From: Baylisascaris procyonis
Lineage: Eukaryota > Nematoda > Chromadorea > Rhabditida > Ascarididae
Length of the DNA: 64,000 nt
NCBI GenBank assembly: GCA_037389465.1
Contig: JAZARR010000033.1
Location: 496,001 to 560,000 of the forward strand
Direction: 5' to 3'
Positions 24,858-36,480 of the stretch are shown here, in pieces. The translations under genes and the position numbers were made by a program. The notes below the pieces were generated by a model. The model worked only from the letters and a program-made list of their open reading frames with translations. It did not search any database and was not told the DNA's origin. Every line of letters begins with the position of its first letter. Position 1 is the first letter of the stretch.

Positions 24858-27672
24858 ATCGCTGCCCTTTCTCCACTTCTACGCAGTTTCGCGAGAACAT
24901 AGGCTTTAGGTGAGTCTCCATGCTGAACCATTTATTTCAATGCTTCAGTATGTGAGCTCACTGGATTCCCATGAACTGAACTGTTCCGCACCTCTCAAAT
25001 TCGTTCATTTTAATGACAAAACTCCTTCAGTGATGCCACATTATACTTTTAAAATTTTCACTTTTTGTGAATCGATTAAAGAAATCGTCTAAATCGCATC
25101 TTTCATATCTTTTATATCGGATCTTTAGAATCGCATGTTTCGGTTAAATCCACGGTATCTTTTAAAAAGTGCGGCTTTCAGTTGAAGTTCACCGTGAACC
25201 GGGAACGAATTTCGTCAACTTTATGTGTAATACTGAATGTCATAGGCGCTGCGTCGAAGTGCAACTGCACTTGCATTCACAAGATTTTTTCTTGTTGTCA
25301 GACGAATAGGACATGGCTGAGCAAGCCCAGGGCAAGTAGGTTTCCATTTTTCTATCATCGAACATGATGAAAATTCGCTTCTCGTAGAATTCTTAAGTGA
25401 GAATCCATGGAAACAGTTGCCGTTGCACTGAGAAATGATTTTGTTTGCACTGGAAAATAATGTTTCGTGTAATCTGACAAATAAAACTCAACCAAGAGGT
25501 GAATATCTGGTTGGAGAGCATATGTACATTGGTACACTGCTTGATTGTAAAGCAAATCATGCCCACAGTGAGTCTTTACCCATTTTTTTCATGCTATGTG
25601 CAACATTGTTCTTTACCGATATCTGCTTTAAAAATCTTTCTAAAAGGCATCCCTACGTCAAGGAAACTTAGTTCAGAGCTTCCAGTTGTTTTTCCGGTAA
25701 GGTGGAAACAAGAATATCGCTAATCTGAAAGTCCTGTTCAAAACAGCAAATTTCCCACCTGCTCTCAGGTGTATGATGGGTGTTCTTGCGATTATGGCTG
25801 CAGGTGGCGCGCCACCCCATTCCCACTTCAGTTTAGGGGCATATATATTAAAATGTTCTATCTGTACGGCTTCCGTTGTGTTTAAAATGGGAAATGAAGC
25901 GGCTTTCTCTAAACGTAGGAAAAGGTTCAACAAACAATGTGAAGAGGCACTTCTTGATCGGCAGCTGCACTTTCTTACCGTTAAACCCGTTCGATACGCT
26001 GAATTGGGCAAAATGGTGGGAAGGGGGTTCGAACTAAAGGTCGTCTAGAGAAGCCGATCCAAAGTGAATGTGCTACTCATGGAACACACAGTAACGCACT
26101 AGTACGATATATCTAACGAAAAACAGGATGGCCGATCACGTTTAAGTAGAGAATGCCCTCCTTTCTACGCATATCCTCCCACAGCAGTTATGCGAAGCCC
26201 ATTTTGCAAAACTCTCCTTCACCTCTCAATTCACCATTCTCCTCAATTTTTTTATTTCTAGTGTCACATCCCTTATTTATCTATTTCAACGTCGTATAAT
26301 ATTAAATGTGGATAGGTTCAAAAAATAGGAAATGTTTCTACATCTCCGCTAGTTGCAAGAAACTCTGCTCATGTTTTGAATTTTGTGAGCAGCCAGAATG
26401 TTTTTCTACTCGGCTTTTCTCCTGGTTTGCAAAACAAGCGGGATTTTTTTAGGTTTTCCCGTAGATGCCCCGCAGCCCACTACGGTGTTTAACGGCCAAA
26501 GTCTACCCTTAAAAATCCTTAGAATACAGAGAAAAAACGGAAAAAAGGCTCAAAAGAAGCGACCATTCAGTGCATGAAACAGGGCCAAGGACGACTGCAA
26601 AAAATGAAAATTGTTCATCAAAGGCCTATGAAAAATAACAGGTCCATAGGCAATGCGCGCACACATGTATATACGAACGTATGATCTACAATTCATCTTG
26701 CGGTGTGAAGGAGCGGACGAAGAAAGAGTGGACAATGTGAAGAGAGTGGCCAACGTGAACATTAGAGATGAACGCGACGAATTTTCAGAGACACTTTTGA
26801 AATGATCAGAATCCTATTCGGACAGCTCAAAAACGGGTTTTTCCCCAGATGGTCAGCGATGACGCAGCGAGCACTAGCACACGCATCATGCGACGCAAAC
26901 TGTCCCTACCTTAGTTCCATATGCGAACCCCACTAGTCGGAATGATTCCTTCTTTTTTTATGCGGCACTATACAGGTCTGTATGTACATATAGATGAGAC
27001 TTGCCTAATTTTAATAAAAAATTTTGCCTCCATATAAAGTCTATACGGTGTTTTGTTCATGCGTTAATTTGAGCATTCCCCTTTCATATTCTGCGCCCAG
27101 CATTTTGGAATGGTTTTTCGTGTTGTTGCGAATTGAGTTCTCTCTACCGGAGGTTAGTACACTTTGAGAGCGAGGGAAAGGAACAGTGAGAAAGAGGGAA
27201 TGAATGAAGTGCTCAAAGATGTGGTCATATTCTGAAAAAATATTTGAAGAAATATTTGGAAGGACAGGCTGCAAAATTAGTTGCAGTTTCTAACAGATAA
27301 CGCAAAAATTAGAGTTGCTTACGGCACTTATGAAGCAAATAAAACAAGAAATAATAACAAAAAAAAAAAAAAAAACGAGAGGCTTCCTCAATTTGGCAGT
27401 GTCACTTCGAAAGGAGAGAAAATAAGCTGCCTTGCAGTTAATGCACTAAGAACAAGTTCTTCATCGTATGGTCACTTCGGTGATGTCTACTAAAATTCAG
27501 ATACACATGCCAGATGCCTGTGTATGCAACCCGAATTTCGCCATCTGCTCTCATCGTTCTGTCGCCATTCGGAGTGCTTTCCGCCCACTACTCATAATGC
27601 ATCAATCATGCTCCATTCTCAGTCTTTTCCAACTCAATCCACTTTCTCTATGAGTCAGCATGTTTTCAAATA

Positions 27673-27696
27673 CCCTCCCCCTCCTCACCCTCCCCC
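27673..27696 (-). repeat. G-quadruplex motif (minus strand)
   Basis: Four C-runs on the plus strand (CCC, CCCCC, CCC, CCCCC) have spacers of 1, 6 and 1 bases. This meets the usual G3+N1-7 quadruplex pattern on the minus strand. Confidence 0.75.
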
Positions 27697-29831
27697 TTCC
27701 AATTGCGTCATCGTTCACATTTCGATACTTCTAAGTACCAATGGTGGCACAGAATTTAATCAAACGCTTTGAAAACCTATCTTTCATTGGCGGATGCCGA
27801 ATTATGTATGCTAACCTAATGGTGTAGACAACAACAAGGATGACGAACTCATCAACATCTTTTCGGCGATTATTTATGAACATTCGCGTTTCTCGATGGA
27901 TTGCTTCCCTCCTGCGGCTCGGAGTGTTGTTTCTGATATGTCTACATGCAGTTCGTCTCTTTTGTTTGCAATTCACCTTCTTTGTTTCTCTACTCGCATG
28001 CAGCTGGACCAAATCATAAAATTTGGCATTGGTAAGTTTCAAAAAGTTCTGGCATGCCGTTGATTTGAAATTTGTGCTTACTCTTAAGGAAAACCAAAAG
28101 ACTGTCTGAAGATTGGTTAAACTCAGAAAGCATTGTAGGTAAGTCGTCCAATGAAATTGCTGCAGTCACGCGTGCAGTAGGGTAGGCGAAAGGTGAGAAT
28201 AAAATGAACAAACGGATACCATACAAATTAGTTGCAAGCTACCATCGACGTTTCGGTAGTTCATTACGCGCTGAACCTGTATTATTTTTCCAAAATATTT
28301 TCATTCGTTTTAGCGGTGAAAGAAATTTGATGGTGGAGGAAGTTTCAGCATCCCACAATTGGAAGTATACGAATCTCTTCGTCCTCTTGTTCAAGAGCCT
28401 TTAAATATGCAAATCTGTGCTGTGCTGGAAAAGATCGCAGTAGTATCCTGTTCCGTCGACGTGTTTTTATTTCAAAATGACCCAAGTATATATTAAAGAT
28501 TCTAAATGAAAAAGCATCGTGATAGGAATGCTGTAGAGTGTTACGATGTATAAACGGTGCGCGCAAGCAGTTATGGTGAATATTACGCGCGCGGAATGTT
28601 ATCAGTTTTTAGAAATCTTCACGTCGGGTCCACTTAAGGGGTCGCATTTTGCCGCGTTCATTTTCACTAAAGCGTGTGCCATTAAAAGTTTTGAATTCTT
28701 CTACTTTCCTCTCCTTGCAATCATCATTTCTCTCCCTTCCCTCCAACATATTTCGCTACCTCAAATACACCACCCTCTCTCTCCACCTTTCTCTTTTTCA
28801 TTCTTGCCGTCACACATTTATTCGCTCAAATGAGATAGCTAGTTGCCAGCATGCAATAGAAAAATCTTTGATGCGAAAATTCAGTGCGCTAATTTAAAAT
28901 GAATCGTTTCGAACACCCCCTAAAATATATTCACTTTCAGTCACAATTTTAAGGGAAAAAACTACTTAATGCAATTACTACGAACAACGTAAGGACTCAA
29001 GAATGAGACAAGAGAGCAGTTATAATGCGTCAATAATATGAAAAGCTGCTATTTTTCGTGGAACCGAATAGGTCGATGCGTTCTCAAGTGTTACTGTTAA
29101 TTCCTATAAAAAATCTCTGCTGAAATCAAAATCAAACAAGCGAAAATAAATACCGAGAGCAAACAAGTTTTCGCCCTTTGAAAAAACTAGACCGATAATT
29201 TTCAAAACTGTCATCGTCTTCTTGTGTTCACAACATCCAAAAGTCACCCATTCAACGATGGAGCTTAAGGCTAGCTAATCTCACTGTTGTTTTTGTGGTT
29301 AATATATTAAAATAAAACCACAGAATAAACACATATATAAATTCATAACCACAATAGTCGTGTCGCCATAATGCAGCTCCGTGAAGTCCTGAAGTCGGAT
29401 GGGAGTAATTCAAGATTACTTTGAACAGCGCATCTCGCTCGTCAGCGTTACACTAACAGATCACTAAATTCTACCAAATTGTTGCACATGAAACCAATAT
29501 GCCACAAATGACCGTAGCCAGAAAGTTCTGGCAAGCATATAAAATACGGAAGTTAAAGTATATGATTCAGAGATGATGTCTAATGGCAAATGATTACTAA
29601 ACGAATAAGCTGCTGAAATTCCCAAACGCATCTAGCATACCTCATTAGTTCATTTTCTTTTCAGTTAGTGGTTGCAAAATATCCAATAAACCCCACTGAA
29701 ACTTAGTACCATTCTTACCAGAATATATATCCCTAAACATTACAAGCAAAAACTCATTTTGATGTCGTGAATGGAAGCTGAATAACGAGTGACACTCGAG
29801 CGGTCCTCAAGAAAACATTTTTGATTCTAAA

Positions 29832-29859
29832 TAATTGCTCATCCCTTCAAGAGCAATTA
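29832..29859 (+). repeat. Perfect 9-bp inverted repeat
   Basis: TAATTGCTC and GAGCAATTA surround a 10-base loop, ATCCCTTCAA. It has no T-run after it and no gene close by. It could be an isolated cruciform or part of a small regulatory RNA, but nothing supports the latter. Confidence 0.75.
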
Positions 29860-30201
29860 AATGACTGAAAAATGTGAACGACTGGGTGCGTTAGGATGGC
29901 AGAATAAGGATGCAATGAAAACTACTTGCTCGTTCATCGAAACGACTCCCCAGTGCGAGAATACGTTTTGGCGCCAATGTTAGGAAAAAACGAAAATAAA
30001 AGATTCAAAAACACAATTTATAGTGAGAAAGGCAATTCCTTCTGAGGAATTTGAAAACAACTGGAAATAATACCCCATAAAAAACCTTTGTTATAAAAAG
30101 TCCACCATGGATACCGAATAGACGTCTTTTTAGCAATGAATAATAATATCACCTATTTATTAATTTCCGGGAAAAAAAACCTTTTTGGATGATTTCACAA
30201 A

Positions 30202-30219
30202 AGTGCTCAGAAGAGCACT
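30202..30219 (+). repeat. Perfect 7-bp hairpin before a small ORF
   Basis: AGTGCTC, a 4-base loop AGAA, and GAGCACT form a compact hairpin ending 14 bases before the ATG of the candidate peptide at 30234. If that peptide is real, the hairpin would sit in its 5' leader close to the start codon, where it could hinder scanning. That is inference only. Confidence 0.7.
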
Positions 30220-30233
30220 GAAAAGTGGCAAAA

Positions 30234-30425
30234 ATGAGAAATATCGATTATGCATTTATCAAGCTTCTTATCAGCATTCTGCTTTTGATTCACGGAAATG
30301 ACTCCTCATTGCTAGGACTCTATTTCGACGCTAGAAGCAAGAAAAAGGAACAACAGCAAAACTATGTTAGCTCAGAAGGTTTGCTGAATGCATTAACTGC
30401 TTATTCTCGACAACCGATACGTTAG
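30234..30425 (+). CDS. Candidate small secreted peptide
   Basis: An ATG at 30234 opens a 63-residue frame. Residues 1-10 (MRNIDYAFIK) are polar and basic, residues 11-21 (LLISILLLIHG) form a hydrophobic core, and a possible signal-peptidase region (GNDSS) follows. The remainder is polar with a basic cluster (RSKKK) that could be a processing site, and it ends in RQPIR. This is the layout of a small secreted or neuropeptide-type precursor. Length is not significant on its own, there is no AATAAA soon after the stop, and no known peptide motif is repeated. An upstream in-frame GTG at 30225 is less likely to be the start than the ATG. Confidence 0.25.
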   Translation: MRNIDYAFIKLLISILLLIHGNDSSLLGLYFDARSKKKEQQQNYVSSEGLLNALTAYSRQPIR

Positions 30426-31746
30426 ATAGTGTGATTACGTTGTTCGGAAAGAACAGTAATTGGTGCCACTCTCGAATAATATGCACAATGAACTCTAGTC
30501 GCTCAACGGATATCTCACAGGATTATAGATAAAAAATTTACTCATCTAAAAAGTACTTTTACTTGAAGAATTCATCATTAGTCAATTGGATAGTATTTGA
30601 AGCTAGCCTAAATTAAAATCTTTACTAAAGTAGAATATAAATCGAACAAAATCCTTTAAGAAGATAAGTGACTATATATACGCTCATGGAAAAATTCTCC
30701 CAAATCGTAGACAACACCTGAAACAGCTATAAATTTGCACGAAGTGCATGCTTCTCTTTCTCCATATCAGCGAAAAAGATGAAAAAGTGACATAGTAAAA
30801 AGATAAGGAATGTTGAAGAGCTCATTAAAAAGTACCTTTTCAACTTGCTAAATAGTTACTTCGAAAAAATTTCTCTCAATTTATTCAAATTTGAAAGACA
30901 CTTTCTATAGTAAAGGACATTAAAAGATTGAAGTAGGATGTAGAGGGCTTCTCGAGTAGCCTGCGAACAAAGCAGCAATGCAAACAACTAGTATTGAGTC
31001 CTTTTTAATCCAGGCGATGGTAAGAAGTACCATCGAAGCGTTAATAAACGAAAAAAATCCAATAACGCACAAAACCGTGATGAAATGCAAATAAAAAGAC
31101 ATATGAATGAGTGGGAAGAAAAAATATCAGCAATAATGTTATGCTCGCAACAGTCTGCTCGATTTTCGGGATGTTATATTCAATATATTATAAGCGACAT
31201 CAAAAGAAGAAAGCAATCAAAATTGGCTGAGATGCAAATATGCATTAACATCATTTATCGAAACTGCTTGCTTCAAGATGTATTTTACAGTATGCATCTA
31301 GGCACCTATATTCATCGACCTTTCTGGAATTTTAAACGATCCCTTCAGGTCCAGAATTATCATTTTACACAGAGAAACCGCCTCAGCCGCTTCCCTGGAA
31401 TTTCTTTCCTGCGTCAGAACCCCTCATTCCTGAAGATGGCCCTCATCCCCTCAAACAAATTGCCCACTTAAAATAACTTGAACGAACATAAAAAATTCGA
31501 TAGGATTATCGCACTGATCCATTAGAATTCGAGGTCGCCATCATCTAAAAGCAACTTCATCTGCAATTCAACTTTTTGTGCAGCATTTACCGCTGAGTAA
31601 ATTATGAAGCTACTAGGTTCCCATTTCTCAAACGCATAACCATGAATAATGAATGACTACTATAAAATTTCTTGATAGAGCCACCTTGTAGGACATAAAA
31701 CAGGTCAAGCCTGCACATTATAGAAAATCACTGAGTATGAAAAGGT
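30426..31746. other. AT-rich stretch, no supported gene
   Basis: The only notable content is a 128-codon ATG frame at 31085-31471 on the plus strand (MQIKRHMNEWEEK...). It is basic, has no AATAAA after it, and lies at the upper edge of what chance gives in AT-rich DNA. I do not call it a gene. Confidence 0.5.
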
Positions 31747-32097
31747 TTAATAGTTTACTGTATATTGCGTACGATTGAGGACGATTATTGGTAACAGACC
31801 TAAGCATTCGAAAATTGTCATCACTGGAGAATAAACCAGGTAGGATATAGGGGTAACGTCGAATTTGCTAGCCAAATAGGCGCGTAACGTGAGAGCAACT
31901 ACAGTATACGAGTGCGTCGAGCACTGCGATTCGCTATCAAGAGTGCGACGTGGGCGAGTACCGAGAAAGTGCGGTTTAGTCAGCGAATGAGGGCCTCCTC
32001 TTGGAAGAAGTCGATGCAACAAAACGGCTGCATTCTCGTAAGCTCGCTTTCCCTGCAGTAATCGAGCGCCGCCATTATCGGTGATGAGGGAGGGCAT
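31747..32097 (-). CDS. Candidate ORF in a CpG-rich patch
   Basis: An ATG at 32097 on the minus strand opens 116 codons (MPSLITDNGGARLLQG...). The first 80 or so codons lie in a patch that is clearly richer in GC and CpG than its surroundings and give a mixed, protein-like composition. The C-terminal 35 residues are hydrophobic (SYLVYSPVMTIFECLGLLPI), resembling a membrane segment or simply AT-rich DNA. There is no close AATAAA after the stop, so a splice donor inside the frame is possible. No family is recognised. It may be a first exon, or the patch may be a transposon relic. Confidence 0.22.
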   Translation of the reverse strand: MPSLITDNGGARLLQGKRAYENAAVLLHRLLPRGGPHSLTKPHFLGTRPRRTLDSESQCSTHSYTVVALTLRAYLASKFDVTPISYLVYSPVMTIFECLGLLPIIVLNRTQYTVNY

Positions 32098-35000
32098 CCT
32101 CTAAGTAGCGCGTCTTATCATTTCAAACCCACAACAGCAGCAAGAATTTCAGTCATTTGCGTAAAACCTATCCAGTTGCAGACCGCAGTTATGCACAAAA
32201 CACAAAAAAACCACATAAATTTATGCATTTTTGAATAAAATAACTTCCTTGGACTACAATGTTTTGATATCTAAGTATCGAGCAACAACTATACTGCATT
32301 TCTCTTAAGATCAAAAATAATCAAACCTCGTAATAGACATATTACTCACAAAGACACGTAGTATCTAACATATGCTATTCACATGCTGAACAAAAACCTA
32401 CCTACTATATACTCAAAATTTATGAAGAAAATAATGAATGAGGGAAATAGAGGAAAGAATCATTGCTAGATTTCGCGCAGCGGCATGATCGAAAGTACTG
32501 TATGAATACGACTAAGCAGTTTATTTCTGGAAATAAACATTGCCGAAATTATTTAGTCTCCGAGAAGGAAGTAACAAACGTCACAAAAGGTATGAAATGA
32601 CAGTTCAGGAGCATGTCGAAATGGCCATCACTGCAAAAGGTTAAAGAGCACTAATAAGGTGTAGTGATGTTGGCATCCGTCCAAAATGTGGCAAACAGCA
32701 TGTGCCATGAGAGTTTTTTCATCGGCAAAACACAAATGTCTATTCTGAATTCACCAATGCATAAAAACTGCAAGTTACGAGAACATGTATACAGATTTAT
32801 AGAAATATATAAAGACCAAATTGAAATATAGAGAAATATAGGTTGCACCACGCTTCAGAGTCAAGCAAACAAAGGTTATAACGTTTTAATCGATCTTAGC
32901 AGGATTATTTCAATTTGTATATCTGCAACAGCAACATGTCAACTATAATCAACGAGTGGGCGTTAGAATAATTTAGTGCCGTATGACACGCACATATTTC
33001 CACTCCAAGGAAGTGACAAGATAATTCGTTGTTGTGGCGCAAGGACAGAGGCATCGCACTGACGAAAAAACGAAGAAAGAAAAGAAAAAGCTCATACATA
33101 GAGCAGCTCGGCGGATCATATGCATAACAACTCTTAAGACATGGCAACTGAAGGTATTTTAAAAAAAGAGTTAAAGTGAAATTTTGAGTCCTAATTATCC
33201 ACTTATTCAACAAAACCATCAAGTGATTGCTTTTTTGACTTGATTGCCCTCTTCTTTCCCACTTTCTTTAGTAATTGGTAATATCTGTTTTCTTTTTAGC
33301 ATTTATTCATTCTGAACCCATCATCGTTCCTTGCTTACTAAACTCTAATTTCCATATAGCCTCAAGTCGTGCGTATTCTACGATAATTTTCTTCTATTAA
33401 TCTGCTTCCACTGCTAGAATGTTCCTTTCAAAATGTTTGTAATTGTGAAACGAACCTTTATCCTCTCACCCCCTCCCACCCCAAACCCCACCTTATTTAA
33501 TGCCCACTATGTCGTTTCCCTTGAAAAGTTTCCACCATCTTTTCCAAAACTCGTCGAAAGTCGCTCTCGATGCATTTCGCGCCTGAACGATAACAGCCAC
33601 TAAGACATTCAGAGAGAAAAAAAGATTTTGCGATAGGATCTAACTCTTCAACACTACACATTGCAAAATCACTACACTTTTATTTCTTTTCACTATCGCA
33701 ATCGTTAGATACTTAGTTAGATATGAGCAATAACATTCATCACTCTTTGGTTGAACTCTTGTTGCACAACATAGAGCGAAGAGAAAAGTTTTAGCTATAA
33801 ACATTTATTGCCAAAAGACTAAGAGTGATTATTGATATGAGAACAGTGCTGTAAAAAATCTCCCTTTCATCCTGGAACTGCAACTTCCCTACTGCTTATG
33901 TCTCAAAAAATAATGCAGCAAATTATTGCGAATAGAAAATCACTTTTAATATATCCTTGCATATACAACTCCTTCAGAATATAAAACAATTCACATCTTT
34001 GGGAGCTGGGAAAAATAAACTCTATTGAACAGAAAACAACTCCACCTCTCCTAGAAATTTGGAAAAAATAGAAAATCAAGGAAATATATTCAAGGAAGGA
34101 CATTCTATGACGCGGCACACGTCATTTATCCCCGACTCCGATTACTGTACATTTATAAGTGACAACAACGAGTTCAGGTCACCTCAAGAATATATTCGAA
34201 AATCTTCTTATAAGAATAACGTTACTTACACCTGGCTGCTGGCTCTTCTAAAGTCTCACAAGTATACAGCTTAGCAACTTTAATTCTTTCTCCATCTCGA
34301 TGAGTCCACAAGAGAAAACCTTAATTTTCATTGACGCACTCCATTAATCGCACGTTGTCGCACGTCATGCAAAGAATGATGATGATCGATGATCGCACAA
34401 CTGAACGGAAGAGACTGCAATAAGAGAAAGGTTGCGGAGGGGAGGTGAGGCAAAGAAGGATGCTTGTGACCGTTTTAATCAGTCCGATCTTCCGTAATTG
34501 TTTCCATGTATGATTCACTAATCTCTAACAATGCCTCACATTTTAGAATAGGTTTTGCTGTCGAAAAAAAAGAGCTTCCCAATCGCCTCGTGAGAACTAG
34601 GATCTTCATTTCCGCAAATGTGGTCATGAAATCACTGGATATTAAACTCGACAGAAACACTCTGAAAAGTGTTCAAGCTGATACTACAGCTTCATAAAAT
34701 GACTGGAGGAATATATCAGAGGTATGGATACGATAATTCCTTTCGCAATTTCGTCCATCAGATCAGGAAGTTTCATGGCTTTCCAAAAAAATAATAAAAC
34801 ATGCATAATGACGCATCACCATTTTAGCGGTCGGCTCATACAAATATTCTGCAAAAGATTCGCATTTTCTTCGACTTGACTATGTGGAAAGAAATTTTGG
34901 CCGCTTGCATAATACATGGAAGTTTATAGGTGTCTTTACATTACCACAACTCCTTGCAAAGTCGGTGCATTCATCTGAATGCTCATTCATATTAAAAGAA

Positions 35001-35583
35001 TATTTTGATGTGCATCATAGCCACTGGATATTACAGCTCAAGCGTTAGTGGTTTCACTGTTTAAACTCATAGAGAGACAGAAAAACGGACAGACAAACAA
35101 ATATGCTGTATATGTGCAAAGACAAAGCACCGCTATCGTACGGTTTGCAAATGCAAATTTGCAAGAGCACAGCGAACAGCAATACAGTACCTCTTAAATA
35201 ATTCGTATCAGTGTTTTGAGGAAAGGAAATATTTGTGCAAAAGGCATACGTTCAGGATTGTTGAAGTAAAGAAGTTCGTGTGAGATCAACATAAGCACTA
35301 CCCGATGCTTAAGTTGGATACTGATGCACTCGAGCAACTTGCGCTACCTGAGAATTGTTACCCTAATCATGAAGCGACTTCGAATTTCCTACGCCTGCAC
35401 CTCGAGCAGGTGTCTGCCGCTCCGTCTAGCTCAACAAATCGTCGTTAGGCGATTTCTTCCCCCTTCTCTCCTATACTCCAAAATTGCCTCCAAATTACAG
35501 TAGACTGTAATATGTAACTTCCAAAATGTTGATGAACGTAACAAACACACCATAACTACTGAGCCAAATTAAACAGACTTAAG
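32098..35583. other. AT-rich non-coding stretch
   Basis: No supported gene. It includes a short pyrimidine-rich area with a well-formed G-quadruplex motif (33469-33489, minus strand) and a small GAT-type repeat near 34377-34396. Confidence 0.6.
33469..33489 (-). repeat. Compact G-quadruplex motif (minus strand)
   Basis: C-runs of 5, 3, 4 and 4 are separated by T, A and AAA. On the minus strand this gives four G-runs with loops of 3, 1 and 1 bases, the most compact and probably most stable quadruplex motif in the window. Confidence 0.85.
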
Positions 35584-35589
35584 TTTATT
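35584..35589 (-). terminator. Possible polyadenylation signal (minus strand)
   Basis: An AATAAA on the minus strand lies about 30 bases after the stop of the 143-residue frame at 35619-36050. Such short 3' ends are common in compact invertebrate transcripts. Confidence 0.3.
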
Positions 35590-35618
35590 TTGTTTGGTTT
35601 CCTGGAATGCAACTAACT

Positions 35619-36050
35619 TCATTCGGATAAACTTATTTTGTAGAACACAGTGAAAACATAAAGCAACGACAAGAAAGCCCCTTCTTCCGTGTAAGAGTAC
35701 TTTTTTCGTGATGAAATATGTAGTTTTATCTGGAAGAGGCAAAGCGCCTGAAATCGAAGTAACGTCACAGAACTAAGCGAAGAACGTTCAGTACGAGGTC
35801 GGTCTGAGACCAATTTGTATGATTGAGTATCATCCATTTGCTGCGTTATTATGTCCCCAAATATGGGATTTCTTGGTGGGTATATAGGAGACTGCTGAAG
35901 GTGATTGTTGTGGAGTATGTGCTGGACTGTTCCCTTGAAAATCATCGCGTGCTGAAATGTGAGGCCGCTTGTCGGTTGGGCAGCTGAACAGCTGCTTGTT
36001 GTGGAGCGGCATGGCTGAGGAGTGCACCCCGCAAAACCACACGTATCCAT
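35619..36050 (-). CDS. Candidate 143-residue protein, unknown
   Basis: On the minus strand an ATG in a fair context (GCGAAATGG) at 36050 opens 143 codons starting MDTCGFAGCTPQPCRS. Residues 1-35 are rich in Cys, Ser and Thr, residues 50-105 are polar and Gln/Pro/Arg-containing, and the last 35 are hydrophobic and aromatic. An AATAAA lies about 30 bases after the stop. The first half lies in a GC-rich, CpG-rich island. In the same frame, another ATG frame of 64 codons (36120-36314) lies just upstream, separated by two stops. A second frame (from about 36057 to 35830) is also open and also looks protein-like, so the frame is not certain. No domain is recognised. Confidence 0.28.
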   Translation of the reverse strand: MDTCGFAGCTPQPCRSTTSSCSAAQPTSGLTFQHAMIFKGTVQHILHNNHLQQSPIYPPRNPIFGDIITQQMDDTQSYKLVSDRPRTERSSLSSVTLLRFQALCLFQIKLHISSRKKYSYTEEGAFLSLLYVFTVFYKISLSE

Positions 36051-36480
36051 TTCGCAAGAGCAGCCAAGATTAATTTAGGACATGCGCGAGCGACAACGCT
36101 CCAGTACGTTACTGCTCATTCAAAACATTGCACTTTGACAGCGATCATTTAACTTGTCCATGTAACTGGCCGTTGATGGCGTCGTGCCCATCTCATCTGT
36201 AAGTTCAGGCCCCTCCCGCCACAAACGAGTGATCGTCACCACTTCGCGTTTTCTCCGAGTGATGCACGTCGATGCTTCAATTTCAGACAAACAGCAGGCT
36301 GATGGAAAAGCCATTACTGATCACGTCTGCATTGCCCTTCGGCGCGTCTCGTCGAGCTAGTGACTCAGAGGCAAGGCGTTCAACACATAATGCCCACCGA
36401 CAGATTGATTTGCTGACTTGACCAGCTAAATGCACTGTTACAGACGGGAATGGGCGAAGAAACAAGATCGTTTCATGACG
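35900..36480. other. GC-rich, CpG-rich island
   Basis: A patch with clearly raised GC and many CpG steps (GCGCGTCTCGTCGAG type words around 36340) holds overlapping open frames on the minus strand: 35619-36050, 36120-36314 (MAFPSACCLSEIEAS...) and 36283-36465. It is most simply a promoter with first exon, or a decayed transposon. Frames in GC-rich patches run longer because stops are AT-rich. Confidence 0.45.

Larger units (their letters stand above)
24858..30200. other. AT-rich non-coding stretch
   Basis: No gene can be supported. It contains a G-quadruplex motif (27673-27696, minus strand) and a 9-bp hairpin (29832-29859). At 25773-26048 an ATG frame of 91 codons (MMGVLAIMAAGG...) follows an acceptor-like CTCTCAG and is only a weak candidate. 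At 28037-28140 both strands carry protein-like open segments with splice-like borders, which shows how little such appearances mean here. A perfect acceptor, TTTTCTTTTCAG, at about 29664 leads into 13 codons and a stop. Confidence 0.55.

Noticed and set aside
26026..26034. GGGTTCGAACT, resembling a tRNA or SINE B box.
   Set aside because: No A box at the right distance and no acceptor or anticodon stem can be drawn. The conserved C at the end of the B box is missing.
27300..27380. Poly-A run at 27359-27375 as a possible retroposon tail.
   Set aside because: No gene body, no target duplication and no truncated element are visible beside it.
28014..28226. Protein-like segments on both strands with splice-like borders (plus donor TAG|GTAAGTC at about 28140, minus donor near 28080).
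   Set aside because: They are mutually exclusive and each is short. They show that protein-like appearance is not reliable here.
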